Below, piece by piece: positions 25,414-34,366 of a DNA stretch of 46,708 bases. Both the position numbers and the translations under genes were made by a program. Source of the DNA: Shimia sp. CNT1-13L.2 (GTDB lineage Bacteria > Pseudomonadota > Alphaproteobacteria > Rhodobacterales > Rhodobacteraceae); assembly GCF_024331145.1 (NCBI RefSeq), contig NZ_JANDJO010000005.1, positions 1 through 46,708 on the forward strand, in the 5' to 3' direction. Position 1 is the first letter of the stretch. Each line of letters starts with the position of its first letter. The notes beneath the pieces are model-generated. The model had not been told where the DNA came from and did no database searches. It saw nothing but the letters and a program-made list of their open reading frames with translations.

Positions 25414-25757
25414 TTCGAAAGACCACTCTCATAGTCAACCAAATCCGAAAGACGCCAGCGGCTCGTTCCAGGAGAGAGCTGTACGGGCTTGGGAAAGGCA
25501 CTACCCTGCTTCGCCCAGCGCCAAACGGTTTGTCTGGACACGGAAAACCGCTTCGCAACAGCAACATCGGACAAGAAGCGTTCCTGCTCAGCCGGATGCT
25601 CACTCGGCTCCAACAGCTTCGAAGTGCTCACCCTCTCCTGAGCGACAGGCGTCCCTACAGTTGCTTTGGGCCTGGTCGTCTCACTTGCGCCGGGCACGCC
25701 TTGTTCATGTGCCTCGAAAAGATCTCGCTGTTTTGAATTTTTTGATGCATTGGCCAT
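25410..25757 (-). CDS. AlpA/excisionase-type DNA-binding protein
   Basis: The preferred start is the ATG at 25757, with GAGGG eight bases upstream (the frame opens at TTG 25772). It gives about 115 residues. The first half is low-complexity and polar. The second half is an AlpA-type helix-turn-helix: FLSDVAVAKRFSVSRQTVWR followed by WAKQGSAFPKPVQLSPGTSR and WRLSDL. Such proteins act as recombination directionality factors or activate integrase transcription. The ATGA overlap with the integrase and the closeness to the tRNA fit that role. Confidence 0.8.
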   Translation of the reverse strand: MANASKNSKQRDLFEAHEQGVPGASETTRPKATVGTPVAQERVSTSKLLEPSEHPAEQERFLSDVAVAKRFSVSRQTVWRWAKQGSAFPKPVQLSPGTSRWRLSDLVDYESGLSK

Positions 25758-25918
25758 GCCAAAAACCCTCAACTTGATTGGGGTTTCATGACACCTCTTG
25801 CATCTCGAAACGTATGGAACAGAGCTCTAGCGCCCTGCGTGACTGATCGTTACAGATCGGTAGCAAATGAACCAACCGATCGGCCTCAAGTCAATGTTAG
25901 AGTTTTACCGTTACGAAA

Positions 25919-25942
25919 ATGTGGGGCTAGATGTGGGGCTAA
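25919..25942 (+). repeat. Tandem 12-bp repeat near the attachment site
   Basis: ATGTGGGGCTAG is followed directly by ATGTGGGGCTAA, 52 bases from the tRNA 3' end. Short direct repeats beside an integration site are often arm-binding sites for the integrase or its excisionase. Here that is inference from position. Confidence 0.5.
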
Positions 25943-25993
25943 AAAACTAGACGCAATAATAATCTTTAAAATACAATGCATTAAAGATCTTTA

Positions 25994-26083
25994 TGGCGGA
26001 GACGAAGGGATTCGAACCCTCGATACCGTTTCCGGTATACTCCCTTAGCAGGGGAGCGCCTTCGACCACTCGGCCACGTCTCC
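25994..26083 (-). tRNA. tRNA-Ser (anticodon GCT)
   Basis: The minus strand folds as a class II tRNA. The acceptor is GGAGACG paired with CGTCTCC, followed by discriminator G and an encoded CCA. The anticodon stem CTCCC/GGGAG encloses the loop CTGCTAA with anticodon GCT, a long variable arm (TATACCGGAAACGGTATC region) follows, and the T arm contains GTTCGAATC. It reads AGC/AGU serine codons. Its 3' end points toward the integrase, the usual arrangement when the tRNA serves as island attachment site. The gene itself is intact. Confidence 0.95.
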
Positions 26084-26166
26084 GTCGACCCGTCTATCTT
26101 GAGGGCCAATCGGTGACAAGAGGAAATTCGCCGAATTCTGCAAGAAGCATGGATCGCACTGACATC

Positions 26167-26952
26167 TCATGATTTTCGACACAGGACATGCACCATGTAG
26201 TCGTCCTCGAAAACCTCACCCGGATCAATCCTGCGCCCGTCGATGGCATAGGCCGCCTCGACCCCAAGGCCCATGCGGGCCAAAAGGGCGGTCTGGGCGG
26301 CAAGGTCGGAGTAGTAGGTCAAAAGCGCATAGTTCATGCCGCTGTCGTTCAGGATCGCGTAGTCGCTGGTGGCCCGACAGCCCTTGGCCAACTCGTCACG
26401 CAGGGCATCCCGACGTCGCCGCGCCCCGGCCAGCCAGAAGAATAACACGCGTTCCCATAGCGGTATCTGCCGCGGCTCCAACGTGCGATCCAGATCGCGA
26501 AAATCCCGATTGTGGAAGCTGAAAAGGAAATACCCTCCGGGGCGCAGCACGCGGGCGATTTCCGCCAGGGCCTGGCACCGCCCCTCGTGATCAACATAGT
26601 CCAGACCGTTGTAGGAAAACACAGCGAAATCAAAGGCATCCACTGCCAAATCAGGCATGTCGCGTGCATCCATCCTACGGAAGGTGACATCGGGAAAGGC
26701 GCGCTGCGCTTCCTGAATGGCCTGCGCGGCATAGTCAACGCCAAGATACGTCTCCGCCGGATCGGCCAGCGTGGACACAAGCCGCCCTGTCCCCACGCCA
26801 AGCTCAAGAACCCGCCCGCACCTCACGGCGTCAGGCACCGCCTGCAAGGCCTCCACCTCGGCCGGGAAAAGCCCGGCTTTCGCCCGGTTGGCACGTCCGT
26901 TCTCAACGCTGTCAAACGCCCTGAGGTTAACCGAATTCATGTTGACCGGCAT
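26167..26952 (-). CDS. SAM-dependent methyltransferase (class I)
   Basis: The start at 26952 is chosen because GGGGAG lies five bases upstream. Longer frames to 27141 would overlap the divergent neighbour. The 261-residue product has motif I VLELGVGTGRLVSTLA, motif II-like YLGVDYAAQAIQEA, RRMDARDMPD, and the post-motif FDFAVFSYNGLDYVDHEGRC with LRPGGYFLFSFHN. This is the Methyltransf_25/11 fold that moves a methyl group from S-adenosylmethionine to an unknown small molecule or other acceptor. It is the first core gene beyond the tRNA and is divergent from the acyltransferase at 27054. Confidence 0.85.
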   Translation of the reverse strand: MPVNMNSVNLRAFDSVENGRANRAKAGLFPAEVEALQAVPDAVRCGRVLELGVGTGRLVSTLADPAETYLGVDYAAQAIQEAQRAFPDVTFRRMDARDMPDLAVDAFDFAVFSYNGLDYVDHEGRCQALAEIARVLRPGGYFLFSFHNRDFRDLDRTLEPRQIPLWERVLFFWLAGARRRRDALRDELAKGCRATSDYAILNDSGMNYALLTYYSDLAAQTALLARMGLGVEAAYAIDGRRIDPGEVFEDDYMVHVLCRKS

Positions 26953-27053
26953 GGCGCTCCCCGCTTGGTCCAGCGGCAGGATTGCCGTCTGGTCATCGCC
27001 GTCATTTCCAACCATTATCGACCCACAGTCAACCCGGACAGGGGCACCGCACC

Positions 27054-28118
27054 ATGGCATCTGCCACCACCATTTCCGTGCTCCCGTCAGGGGACGAAGC
27101 CACAGCCCGCTGGCGCGCCCTCTGGTCGGCGGGGACGGCAACGGTGTTCCAGTCGCCGGTGTTTGTCGAAACGGTGCTTGAGCAGGCCCGCAAACACGAC
27201 ACCGACAGGCAGAACATGCTGTTTGCCTTCATGTCGTCGGAGGGTCAGGACTTCGCGGGGTTTCACGTGCTGTCCACGCGCGAAAATGGCCTTCGGGTTC
27301 TGCGCCATCCGGGCATCGGGGAATGCGACTATGCCGGGCCGCTCCTGCGCGCGCCGTCTGACGCCACACGCTTTGTCGAACACTGGCCCGCTCTGTGCGC
27401 GGCCCTGCCCCGCCACGACGTGCTCCATATGCGCCAGATGCCGGAAAAACCGGTGTCTCCCGAAGAACTTGGCGGGCTGCAACGGGCGCACACCCACGCG
27501 CATCCGGTCCGGCTCACTACCGCCGATCCTATTGACCTCCTGCCAACCTCCAAGCTGCGCAGCGACCTGCGCCGCCGCCGCCGCAAGCTCGAAGCGCAGG
27601 GCGATCTCGCCTTCTTTGTTGCCACACCTCCGGACGTGCCCGCTCACTACCAACAGCTTGTCGACTGGCGCATTGCCCGTTTCACGGCGATGGGCAAGGA
27701 TGACCCGCTTCTGCAACCGGCGCACCGCGATCTCTACCTCGACCTTGCGACACGACACCCCGACACGGCAGTTGTCTCGGGCCTGTCCCTTGATGGCCAC
27801 CCCATTGCTATGCAATTTGGGCTGCTCGATCATGACCGCTACTGCCAGATCGTCACCGCCTTCCAAGATGGCCCCCACAAGGTCAACGCGCCTGCACGTT
27901 TGTTGATGCTCGACATGATGCGCTGGACCCGTGACCGCGGCCTGCCGGTCTATGATTTCACGGTCGGGGACGAGCCCTACAAGGACAGCTTCGGCGCAGA
28001 TCGTTTGCCGATCCACGAAATCGTGCTGCCCCGCACGATGGCGGGGCAGGTCTACACGTTCTACAAAAAATGCGAATTCGCTGTCGAAGCCTATCTCGAA
28101 CAGCGCAAGTCGACTTAG
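27054..28118 (+). CDS. GNAT-superfamily (CelD/BcsL-type) acyltransferase
   Basis: Starting at the ATG 27054 this gives 354 residues. The pattern DLLPTSKLRSDLRRRRRKLE, LVDWRIARFTAMGKDDP, VVSGLSLDGHPIAMQFGLLD and a closing YDFTVGDEPYKDSFGAD is that of CelD/BcsL-like acetyltransferases. These proteins were named from cellulose or polysaccharide loci and are thought to acylate sugars or amino groups using acyl-CoA. The stop overlaps that of the converging ychF by three bases. The exact substrate is unknown. Confidence 0.75.
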   Translation: MASATTISVLPSGDEATARWRALWSAGTATVFQSPVFVETVLEQARKHDTDRQNMLFAFMSSEGQDFAGFHVLSTRENGLRVLRHPGIGECDYAGPLLRAPSDATRFVEHWPALCAALPRHDVLHMRQMPEKPVSPEELGGLQRAHTHAHPVRLTTADPIDLLPTSKLRSDLRRRRRKLEAQGDLAFFVATPPDVPAHYQQLVDWRIARFTAMGKDDPLLQPAHRDLYLDLATRHPDTAVVSGLSLDGHPIAMQFGLLDHDRYCQIVTAFQDGPHKVNAPARLLMLDMMRWTRDRGLPVYDFTVGDEPYKDSFGADRLPIHEIVLPRTMAGQVYTFYKKCEFAVEAYLEQRKST

Positions 28119-29212
28119 GTGTTGAACAGGAAGTGCATGACGTCGCCGTCTTTCACGAGATACGACTTGCCTTCCGCACGCATTTTCCCGGCTTCTTTGG
28201 CCCCCTGTTCACCGTTGCAGGCAACATAGTCGTCATAGGCGATGGTCTCGGCCCGGATAAAGCCTTTCTCGAAGTCACCGTGAATGACACCTGCCGCCTG
28301 CGGGGCAAGCGTGCCCTGCCTGATGGTCCAGGCGCGGGCTTCTTTCGGGCCGACGGTGAAATAGGTTTCAAGGTGCAGCAACTCGTAACCCGCCTTGATC
28401 AGACGATCCAGACCGGCCTCTTCCAGCCCCATCTCAGAGAGGAACATTTCGGCTTCCTCATCGTCCAGCTGGCTGATCTCTTCCTCGATCTGCGCCGAGA
28501 TGATCACGTGGCTGTTGCCCTGCGCTGCCGCCATTTCGGCCACTTTCGCGGAATGGTCGTTGCCTTCCGCCGCTTCAGATTCGCCGACGTTGCAAACGTA
28601 GAGCACCGGCTTGGTGCTCAGAAGCTGCAGCATCTTCCAGGCCTTTGCATCTTCCGCATCAACCTCGACAAGACGCGCGGGCTTGCCGTCTTCCAGCATC
28701 GCCTGTGCCGCCGCCAGCAGACGATCCTGCTGTTGCGCTTCCTTGTCGTTGCCCTTGAGCTTGCGCACCAGGTTGGCGCGGCGCTTTTCGATGCTTTCCA
28801 GATCGGCCAGCATCAGCTCGGTTTCGATGGTCTCGGCATCTGCCACCGGATCGACACGGCCATCAACGTGGGTCACGTCGCCGTCTTCGAAACAGCGCAG
28901 CACGTGGGCAATGGCGTCGGTTTCGCGAATGTTGGCAAGGAACTGGTTGCCCAGACCTTCACCCTTGGACGCGCCCTTCACCAGACCCGCAATATCGACA
29001 AACGTCATGCGCGTCGGAATGATCTGCTTGGACTGTGCAATCTCGGCCAGCGTATCCAGACGCGCGTCGGGAACGCCCACGTCGCCCACGTTCGGCTCGA
29101 TGGTGCAGAACGGAAAGTTAGCCGCCTGCGCCGCAGCGGTTTTCGTCAATGCGTTGAACAAGGTGGACTTGCCGACATTCGGAAGACCCACAATACCCAT
29201 TTTAAAGCCCAT
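28115..29212 (-). CDS. ychF: YchF, redox/ribosome-associated ATPase of the Obg family
   Basis: The start at 29212 gives [20 protein letters not shown] and 365 residues, the usual length. The upstream frame to 29323 is non-coding. Motifs: P-loop GLPNVGKST, switch [20 protein letters not shown], the nucleotide-specificity motif around [10 protein letters not shown], a coiled-coil insertion ([20 protein letters not shown]) and the C-terminal TGS domain ([33 protein letters not shown]). YchF binds ATP in preference to GTP and associates with the ribosome. Highly conserved core gene. Confidence 0.95.
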   Translation of the reverse strand: MGFKMGIVGLPNVGKSTLFNALTKTAAAQAANFPFCTIEPNVGDVGVPDARLDTLAEIAQSKQIIPTRMTFVDIAGLVKGASKGEGLGNQFLANIRETDAIAHVLRCFEDGDVTHVDGRVDPVADAETIETELMLADLESIEKRRANLVRKLKGNDKEAQQQDRLLAAAQAMLEDGKPARLVEVDAEDAKAWKMLQLLSTKPVLYVCNVGESEAAEGNDHSAKVAEMAAAQGNSHVIISAQIEEEISQLDDEEAEMFLSEMGLEEAGLDRLIKAGYELLHLETYFTVGPKEARAWTIRQGTLAPQAAGVIHGDFEKGFIRAETIAYDDYVACNGEQGAKEAGKMRAEGKSYLVKDGDVMHFLFNT

Positions 29213-29414
29213 AGCGGCCTCCTGATGCCATTCGGTTGCCGCTTCTAGGCAACAAATGCCAACTGCGCAAGAACACGCTTGAAACCATAATGTTGCCGGC
29301 AAGACACTTTTTCCGACGATCAAGCAAAGGTGAAACCCATACGTGTACCCAACTGTTTAAATTCCCGGGGCCACCCACTATCCTCTTCGGATGTTTTTTC
29401 AACGGAGTCGTCCC

Positions 29415-29900
29415 ATGAAGGCACCCTGGCTAGCAGCCCTCGCGATTTCTGCCGCAAGCACCGTTTCGGCACAGGAATTCATTATCGGAGCAGGTGTCTC
29501 CGACTTCTCCGCAGCGGGCGCTGAGAGTGGCGCAGTCATCGACATCGAGTATCATACCGCGCCCATGTGGACCCGCGGTTCTCTGGATATGGGTCTTGGC
29601 GCGGTTCTGTCCGCCCACAAGGCAGGAGATATCTTTATTGGTGGCGGTGCCTTTGCGGAATACAACTTCCAAAACAACTGGTTCGCCCAGGCAAGCTTCA
29701 TGCCCGGCGCCTACTTCGAAGACTCGCCGGCAAACGATCTGGGCCAAACCCTCGAGTTCCGCACCCAGGTCGGTTTTGGGTACCGTTTCGAGAATGGCAC
29801 CAAGCTGTCGCTTGCCTTCGCGCACACATCAAACGCCAGTTTGGGCAACACGAACCCGGGCATGAACACCTGGACATTGCGCTGGCATAAACAGTTCTAA
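29415..29900 (+). CDS. Acyloxyacyl hydrolase / lipid A 3-O-deacylase (PagL-like)
   Basis: The start at 29415 has ACGGAG seven bases upstream and gives a signal peptide (MKAPWLAALAISAASTVSA). The 161-residue product is a small beta-barrel with alternating strands and the PagL catalytic signature LAFAHTSNASLGNTNPGMN (His-Ser pair in HTSN), ending in an aromatic residue as outer-membrane barrels do. PagL removes the 3-O-linked acyl chain of lipid A. It is divergent from ychF. Confidence 0.85.
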   Translation: MKAPWLAALAISAASTVSAQEFIIGAGVSDFSAAGAESGAVIDIEYHTAPMWTRGSLDMGLGAVLSAHKAGDIFIGGGAFAEYNFQNNWFAQASFMPGAYFEDSPANDLGQTLEFRTQVGFGYRFENGTKLSLAFAHTSNASLGNTNPGMNTWTLRWHKQF

Positions 29901-30013
29901 GGCCCTTCTCCCTGCCCGATCAGTCACCTTCTCAAAGGTTTCCTCTGCTCGGGCATTGATTTCCCCACTGCTTTTGCGGCACATCGGTGCACGGATAGTA
30001 CAAGGACGCCCCG

Positions 30014-30805
30014 ATGACTCGCATTGACGCCAAATTCGCTGAACTCAACGCAGCCGGAAAAAAGGCCTTTGTCGCCTATGTCATGGCGGGCGATCCGGAC
30101 TACGACACCTCTCTGGAGATCGTCAAAGGCCTGCCCGACGCAGGTGTTGACGTCATCGAACTGGGTCTGCCCTTCACCGATCCGATGGCCGATGGCCCGA
30201 CAATTCAGCTCGCGGGTCAGCGCGCGCTTGACGGCGGCATGACCCTCCAGCGCACGCTCGATCTTGCGGCCGAGTTCCGCAAAGAGGACGACACCACCCC
30301 GATCGTGCTGATGGGCTACTACAACCCGATCTACAGCCGCGGCGTGGACAAGTTCCTCGAAGACGCCAAGGCCGCAGGCATTGACGGCCTTATTGTCGTC
30401 GATCTGCCGCCCGAAGAAGACGAGGAACTCTGCATTCCGGCACAGGCCGCTGGCATGAACTTCATTCGCCTCGCCACGCCCACCACGGATGACAAACGCC
30501 TGCCCAAGGTGCTTCAGAACACCTCCGGCTTTGTCTACTACGTCTCGATCACCGGCATCACGGGTGCCGCCGAGGCTGAAGCCACCAACGTTGGCCCCGA
30601 AGTCGCCCGCATCAAGGCATCGACCGACCTGCCCGTCATCGTCGGCTTTGGCATCAACACGCCCGAGAAATCCGAGGCCATCGCCTCGGTGGCCGATGGC
30701 GCCGTTGTCGGTTCCGCCATCGTCAGCCAGATCGGCGCGGGCAAACCGGTTGCCGAAGTTCTGTCCTTCGTGAAATCTCTGGCAGACGGCGCACACCGCG
30801 CCTGA
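30014..30805 (+). CDS. trpA: Tryptophan synthase alpha chain
   Basis: This 263-residue TIM barrel cleaves indole-3-glycerol phosphate to indole and glyceraldehyde 3-phosphate. The catalytic Glu is in [16 protein letters not shown] together with the catalytic Asp, and the phosphate-binding loops GIT GITG and GFGINTPE are present. It is separate from trpFB, which lie 10 kb away on the other strand; this split is common in Rhodobacterales. AAGGACG before the start is the ribosomal binding site. A membrane-protein gene follows after five bases and is probably co-transcribed. Confidence 0.96.
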   Translation: MTRIDAKFAELNAAGKKAFVAYVMAGDPDYDTSLEIVKGLPDAGVDVIELGLPFTDPMADGPTIQLAGQRALDGGMTLQRTLDLAAEFRKEDDTTPIVLMGYYNPIYSRGVDKFLEDAKAAGIDGLIVVDLPPEEDEELCIPAQAAGMNFIRLATPTTDDKRLPKVLQNTSGFVYYVSITGITGAAEAEATNVGPEVARIKASTDLPVIVGFGINTPEKSEAIASVADGAVVGSAIVSQIGAGKPVAEVLSFVKSLADGAHRA

Positions 30806-30810
30806 TCCGG

Positions 30811-31512
30811 ATGTACGCACGCGCCTTCACCACCCTCAAGCACAACATCGCGTTCTATGTTGTGGTGACGGTGGTGGTGGTCATGCTGGAATCCATGATG
30901 CAGGCCGTCGGTATCGTCACCCTGGTCTTTGCTGGCCTGACAATGCTCTACACCCACCGCATGATCCAGCTTCAGGAACACTACGGTTGGGCCGATCCGC
31001 TCAGCACAACAGGCAAGAACGGTGACAAGGTCCCGATCTTCGGCTATTGCCTGCGCTTTCTGGCCCTGTTCGTGATCCTGACACTGGTGCTCTCCCTCTG
31101 CTTCGTGCTCTTGGGTCAACTGGGCGTCATAGCCGCAGGAGATAGCGAAACCGGCGGCGCCTCCAATCTCTTGGCCCCGCTCTTTGGCATCCCGCTCTTC
31201 GTCGTTCTCTTGTCCCTGATCGGCACCGTCCTCCCCGCAAGCGCGGAACGTGCCAACACCTCGCTTCAGGCCGCCCTCAAGCGGGGCCGCGCCACACTTG
31301 GCAAGACAGCAATCAACCTTCTGATCGGACCAATCGCCATTGCCGCGCTCGGTTTCGTGCTTCAAATGGCCTTCGCCTCCGGCATCAGCGCGGAAAGCGG
31401 CTTTCTACCCAAACTGGCCTACCGCACAGCCGCAACGATTCTCACGATCCTGCCCGCCATGCTTGCCGCAACCGCGCTCAGCATCGCCTACCTCGACGCT
31501 GAATCGCGCTGA
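30811..31512 (+). CDS. Uncharacterised multi-pass membrane protein
   Basis: This 233-residue protein has about six hydrophobic segments: two near residues 11-45 (FYVVVTVVVVMLESMM, GIVTLVFAGLTML), then FLALFVILTLVLSLCFVLLG, FGIPLFVVLLSLIGTV, TAINLLIGPIAIAALGF and TILTILPAMLAATALSIAYL. No catalytic motif is seen. It sits five bases after trpA and is likely in its operon. I do not recognise the family. Confidence 0.75.
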   Translation: MYARAFTTLKHNIAFYVVVTVVVVMLESMMQAVGIVTLVFAGLTMLYTHRMIQLQEHYGWADPLSTTGKNGDKVPIFGYCLRFLALFVILTLVLSLCFVLLGQLGVIAAGDSETGGASNLLAPLFGIPLFVVLLSLIGTVLPASAERANTSLQAALKRGRATLGKTAINLLIGPIAIAALGFVLQMAFASGISAESGFLPKLAYRTAATILTILPAMLAATALSIAYLDAESR

Positions 31513-31642
31513 ACACCCCCGAAACTTCTGTTTTGCTTCAAACGGTTTCCACCGTTCTTGACGTGCAGCCGCATGCCGCACTTGCGCAAAACACCCCGCA
31601 TTGGTAAAGAAGTTTTACCAATACGAGGGAAAGTGAGCCAAA

Positions 31643-32809
31643 ATGCCCGTTATAACCTGCATTGACGACCTGAAGCGCATCTATGAGCGCCGTGTGCCGC
31701 GCATGTTCTTTGACTATGCCGAGAGCGGCAGCTGGACCGAACAAACCTTCCGCGAGAACACCTCGGACTTCGAACAGCTCTACCTGCGCCAGCGCGTTGC
31801 CATCGACATGACCGGTCGCAGCACCAAGACCCAGATGATCGGTCAGGACGTCTCAATGCCGGTGGCCCTCGCCCCGGTTGGCCTCACTGGCATGCAGAAC
31901 GCGGATGGCGAGATCAAGGCCGCCCGTGCCGCCGAGAAATTCGGCGTCCCCTTCACCCTCTCGACCATGTCCATCTGTTCGATCGAGGACGTGGCGGAAA
32001 ACACCTCCCAGCCCTTCTGGATGCAGGTCTACACGCTGAATGACGACGACTTCATGCAGCGCCTGTTCGACCGCGCCAAGGATGCCAAATGCTCCGCCGC
32101 CGTCATCACCGTCGACCTGCAACTCCTTGGCCAGCGCCACAAGGATCTGAAAAACGGCCTCTCCGCCCCGCCCAAGCTCACCGTCAAATCCATGGCGAAC
32201 CTCGCCACCAAGTGGAGCTGGGGCCTCCAAATGCTCGGCACCAAGCGCCGCTTCTTCGGCAACATCGTCGGCCACGCCAAGGACGTCAAAGACCCGGGCA
32301 GCCTCTCGACCTGGACCTCCAAGGCCTTTGATCAGGCGCTCGACTGGGACCGCATCCGCCAGTTCCGCAAGATGTGGGATGGCCCGCTCATCATCAAGGG
32401 CATCATTGATCCGCGCGACGCGCTTGAAGCCCTGAACGTCGGTGCCGACGCCATCATCGTCTCCAACCACGGCGGCCGCCAGCTTGACGGTGCTCTCTCC
32501 TCGATCCGCGCCCTGCCCGCGATCATGGATGCCGTGGGCGACAAGATCGAAGTCCACCTCGACAGCGGCATCCGCTCCGGTCAGGACGTCCTCAAGGCCG
32601 TCGCCATGGGCGCCAAGGGCACCTACATCGGCCGTGCCTTCACCTATGGCCTCGGCGCAATGGGCGAAGCGGGCGTGACCAAGGCCCTCGAACTCATCCA
32701 CAACGAACTCGACGTCTCGATGGCCCTTTGCGGCAAGACCGACATCAACACCGTCGACCGCGATATCCTGATGATCCCGGAAGGCTTCGAAGGCAACTGG
32801 CAGGAGTAA
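31643..32809 (+). CDS. lldD: FMN-dependent L-lactate (alpha-hydroxy acid) dehydrogenase
   Basis: This 388-residue protein is a full-length FMN alpha-hydroxy acid dehydrogenase. The N-terminus has RRVPRMFFDYAESGSWTEQT. FMN-binding segments include MPVALAPVGLTGM and STMSICSIEDV, and LIIKGIIDPRDA carries the flavin lysine. The active-site motif IIVSNHGGRQLDG contains the catalytic His and substrate-binding Arg, and HLDSGIRSGQDVLKAVAMGA ends the phosphate site. It oxidises L-lactate to pyruvate, normally feeding the respiratory chain. Other alpha-hydroxy acids remain possible substrates. A clear terminator follows. Confidence 0.9.
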   Translation: MPVITCIDDLKRIYERRVPRMFFDYAESGSWTEQTFRENTSDFEQLYLRQRVAIDMTGRSTKTQMIGQDVSMPVALAPVGLTGMQNADGEIKAARAAEKFGVPFTLSTMSICSIEDVAENTSQPFWMQVYTLNDDDFMQRLFDRAKDAKCSAAVITVDLQLLGQRHKDLKNGLSAPPKLTVKSMANLATKWSWGLQMLGTKRRFFGNIVGHAKDVKDPGSLSTWTSKAFDQALDWDRIRQFRKMWDGPLIIKGIIDPRDALEALNVGADAIIVSNHGGRQLDGALSSIRALPAIMDAVGDKIEVHLDSGIRSGQDVLKAVAMGAKGTYIGRAFTYGLGAMGEAGVTKALELIHNELDVSMALCGKTDINTVDRDILMIPEGFEGNWQE

Positions 32810-32840
32810 TACTCCTCTAATTGAGTTCATAAACTCTCAG

Positions 32841-32870
32841 AAAGGGACGGTTCTCCGTCCCTTTTTCTTT
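32841..32870 (+). terminator. Rho-independent terminator after lldD
   Basis: A 10-bp stem (AAAGGGACGG and CCGTCCCTTT) with a TTCT loop is followed by TTCTTT, 30 bases past the lldD stop. Confidence 0.85.
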
Positions 32871-32941
32871 GCGCCTTGCATGCAAACGATCTGCGTCCTA
32901 TCAATCAATCACATTTTCAAAATTGCATATGGGAACACAGG

Positions 32942-34252
32942 ATGTCAGATCAATCTCATTCCCCTGTATCATCAGACAGTTTGCCTGAAAACCTCGCCAA
33001 AATCGAAGACTTGATACTAGGTAGCGGTGCGGACGATTTCGAACGCATCAAGAGCTATTCCGACGTGTTTTGCCCGTTCGAGGCCATCGGCATGGTGCAT
33101 CAGGAAATTCGGCACTCCAACTTTCTCGCCTATTGTCTAAACCCTCACAAGCCCCATGGTTTCGGAGACGAATTGCTCAGAGAGTTCCTGTACCTTGTCG
33201 CTGACGAGGTCGAAACGCTCCCTTCGAAACTCGAACTCTCTTTGATGTCGCTGCACAACGCGGAAATTAGACGCGAATGGAATCACATTGACCTTCTCAT
33301 CCGCGTCCCCAACGAAGATGGGCAAGAAATTGTCGTGGCAATTGAGCAGAAAATTCATGCGGCCGAAGGGCTGAATCAACTCAAACGCTACACAGAAGTG
33401 GTCAAGGACCACTTTGAAAAAACGAAACACACGGCATTGATATTCCTCCCAAAAGACGCGACCGCCCCAAGTGAAAGCGAAACTTGGGGCCAACTCTCGC
33501 TACAGGACGTGGTCAGGCGATTTGAGATTGTTGCAAATACGCGTCTCATCACAGCCAAAGGCACTCCACTTCTCAACCAGTATATTGCAATGCTCCGGAG
33601 GCACATTATGCCCGACAATACCCTCACAGAAATCGCTCAAAAACTCTGGAATGAACACGGCGAAGCGCTCAACCTTCTGATGGAGCACAGACCTGATCAA
33701 CACAGCGAAATTGTGGCAGCTTTCAAGGCGGCGCGCACAGAAATGGCTGAAACCCTGAATGCGAAACTCAAGGGCAAAGGGTTTGAGGGGACCGATATAA
33801 CACTTGAACCGGTTTTTGATAACAACTGGGTCGGACACTTCTCCGTCACGTCCTGGGCGGCTATTCCCGAACTGTCAAAAAAGGTTGAAGACAAAAATGT
33901 CTCAATACTCATGCCGGAGATTGCAGGCGACAGAAACGCATTGCGGTATTGGAGCTCTATGGTTCTTCATCCGGGAGACGCCGAGCAACGAAAAGCAATC
34001 TACAAAACGATTTCGGAGACCGCAGCCGGCAAGGGAACGGGCAAAATATCAATTGGGCGCCGCAACCCGATTGATAAGATACCGCAATACAAACACTTCT
34101 CCAGAATCGAAATCGCGGCCGCTCCAAAAGAGAGTGATTTCAAGGAAACAGACGAGTTCCTCCACGACATCAAAAGCAACTTCGTCAAGCACTGGGAAAA
34201 GGCGCTTCCGCTATACGACAAATTGCTTAGATCAAAGCTACTCGTCCAATAG
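32942..34252 (+). CDS. PD-(D/E)XK nuclease superfamily protein
   Basis: Starting at MSDQSHSPVSSDSLPENLAK (ATG 32942; the frame opens at 32876), the protein has 436 residues. The first 180 residues hold a PD-(D/E)XK core of the PDDEXK_4 type: EIRHSNFLAYCLNP, then EWNHIDLLIRV with the Asp, IVVAIEQKIHA with the E-x-K pair and LNQLKRYTEVV. The C-terminal half (about 230-430) is a mixed domain I do not recognise. Members of this group are often near defence or restriction genes, but this one stands alone. Its GC content is lower than that of lldD and rplY on either side, suggesting acquisition. Confidence 0.75.
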   Translation: MSDQSHSPVSSDSLPENLAKIEDLILGSGADDFERIKSYSDVFCPFEAIGMVHQEIRHSNFLAYCLNPHKPHGFGDELLREFLYLVADEVETLPSKLELSLMSLHNAEIRREWNHIDLLIRVPNEDGQEIVVAIEQKIHAAEGLNQLKRYTEVVKDHFEKTKHTALIFLPKDATAPSESETWGQLSLQDVVRRFEIVANTRLITAKGTPLLNQYIAMLRRHIMPDNTLTEIAQKLWNEHGEALNLLMEHRPDQHSEIVAAFKAARTEMAETLNAKLKGKGFEGTDITLEPVFDNNWVGHFSVTSWAAIPELSKKVEDKNVSILMPEIAGDRNALRYWSSMVLHPGDAEQRKAIYKTISETAAGKGTGKISIGRRNPIDKIPQYKHFSRIEIAAAPKESDFKETDEFLHDIKSNFVKHWEKALPLYDKLLRSKLLVQ

Positions 34253-34315
34253 ACAGCCAACCTTCTCAAAAGCGCTTTTCTTCTCAACGAATCCCGTGTA
34301 AGGGAGCGGCTTCAC

Positions 34316-34344
34316 GCGGGGTTACAGCCTTGGAGGAACCCCGC
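34316..34344 (+). promoter_or_regulatory. Hairpin in the rplY leader
   Basis: An 8-bp perfect stem (GCGGGGTT and AACCCCGC, 13-base loop) lies 22 bases before the rplY start, just ahead of GGAGAA. No T run follows, so it is not a terminator. It could be a leader structure by which L25 controls its own translation. This is inference from position only. Confidence 0.4.
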
Positions 34345-34366
34345 CCTAATCATATGGAGAAATATC

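Noticed and set aside
25788..26048. Plus-strand frame ending EGIRTLDTVSGILP
   Set aside because: Its end is the well-known artefact of translating the antisense of a tRNA-Ser gene.
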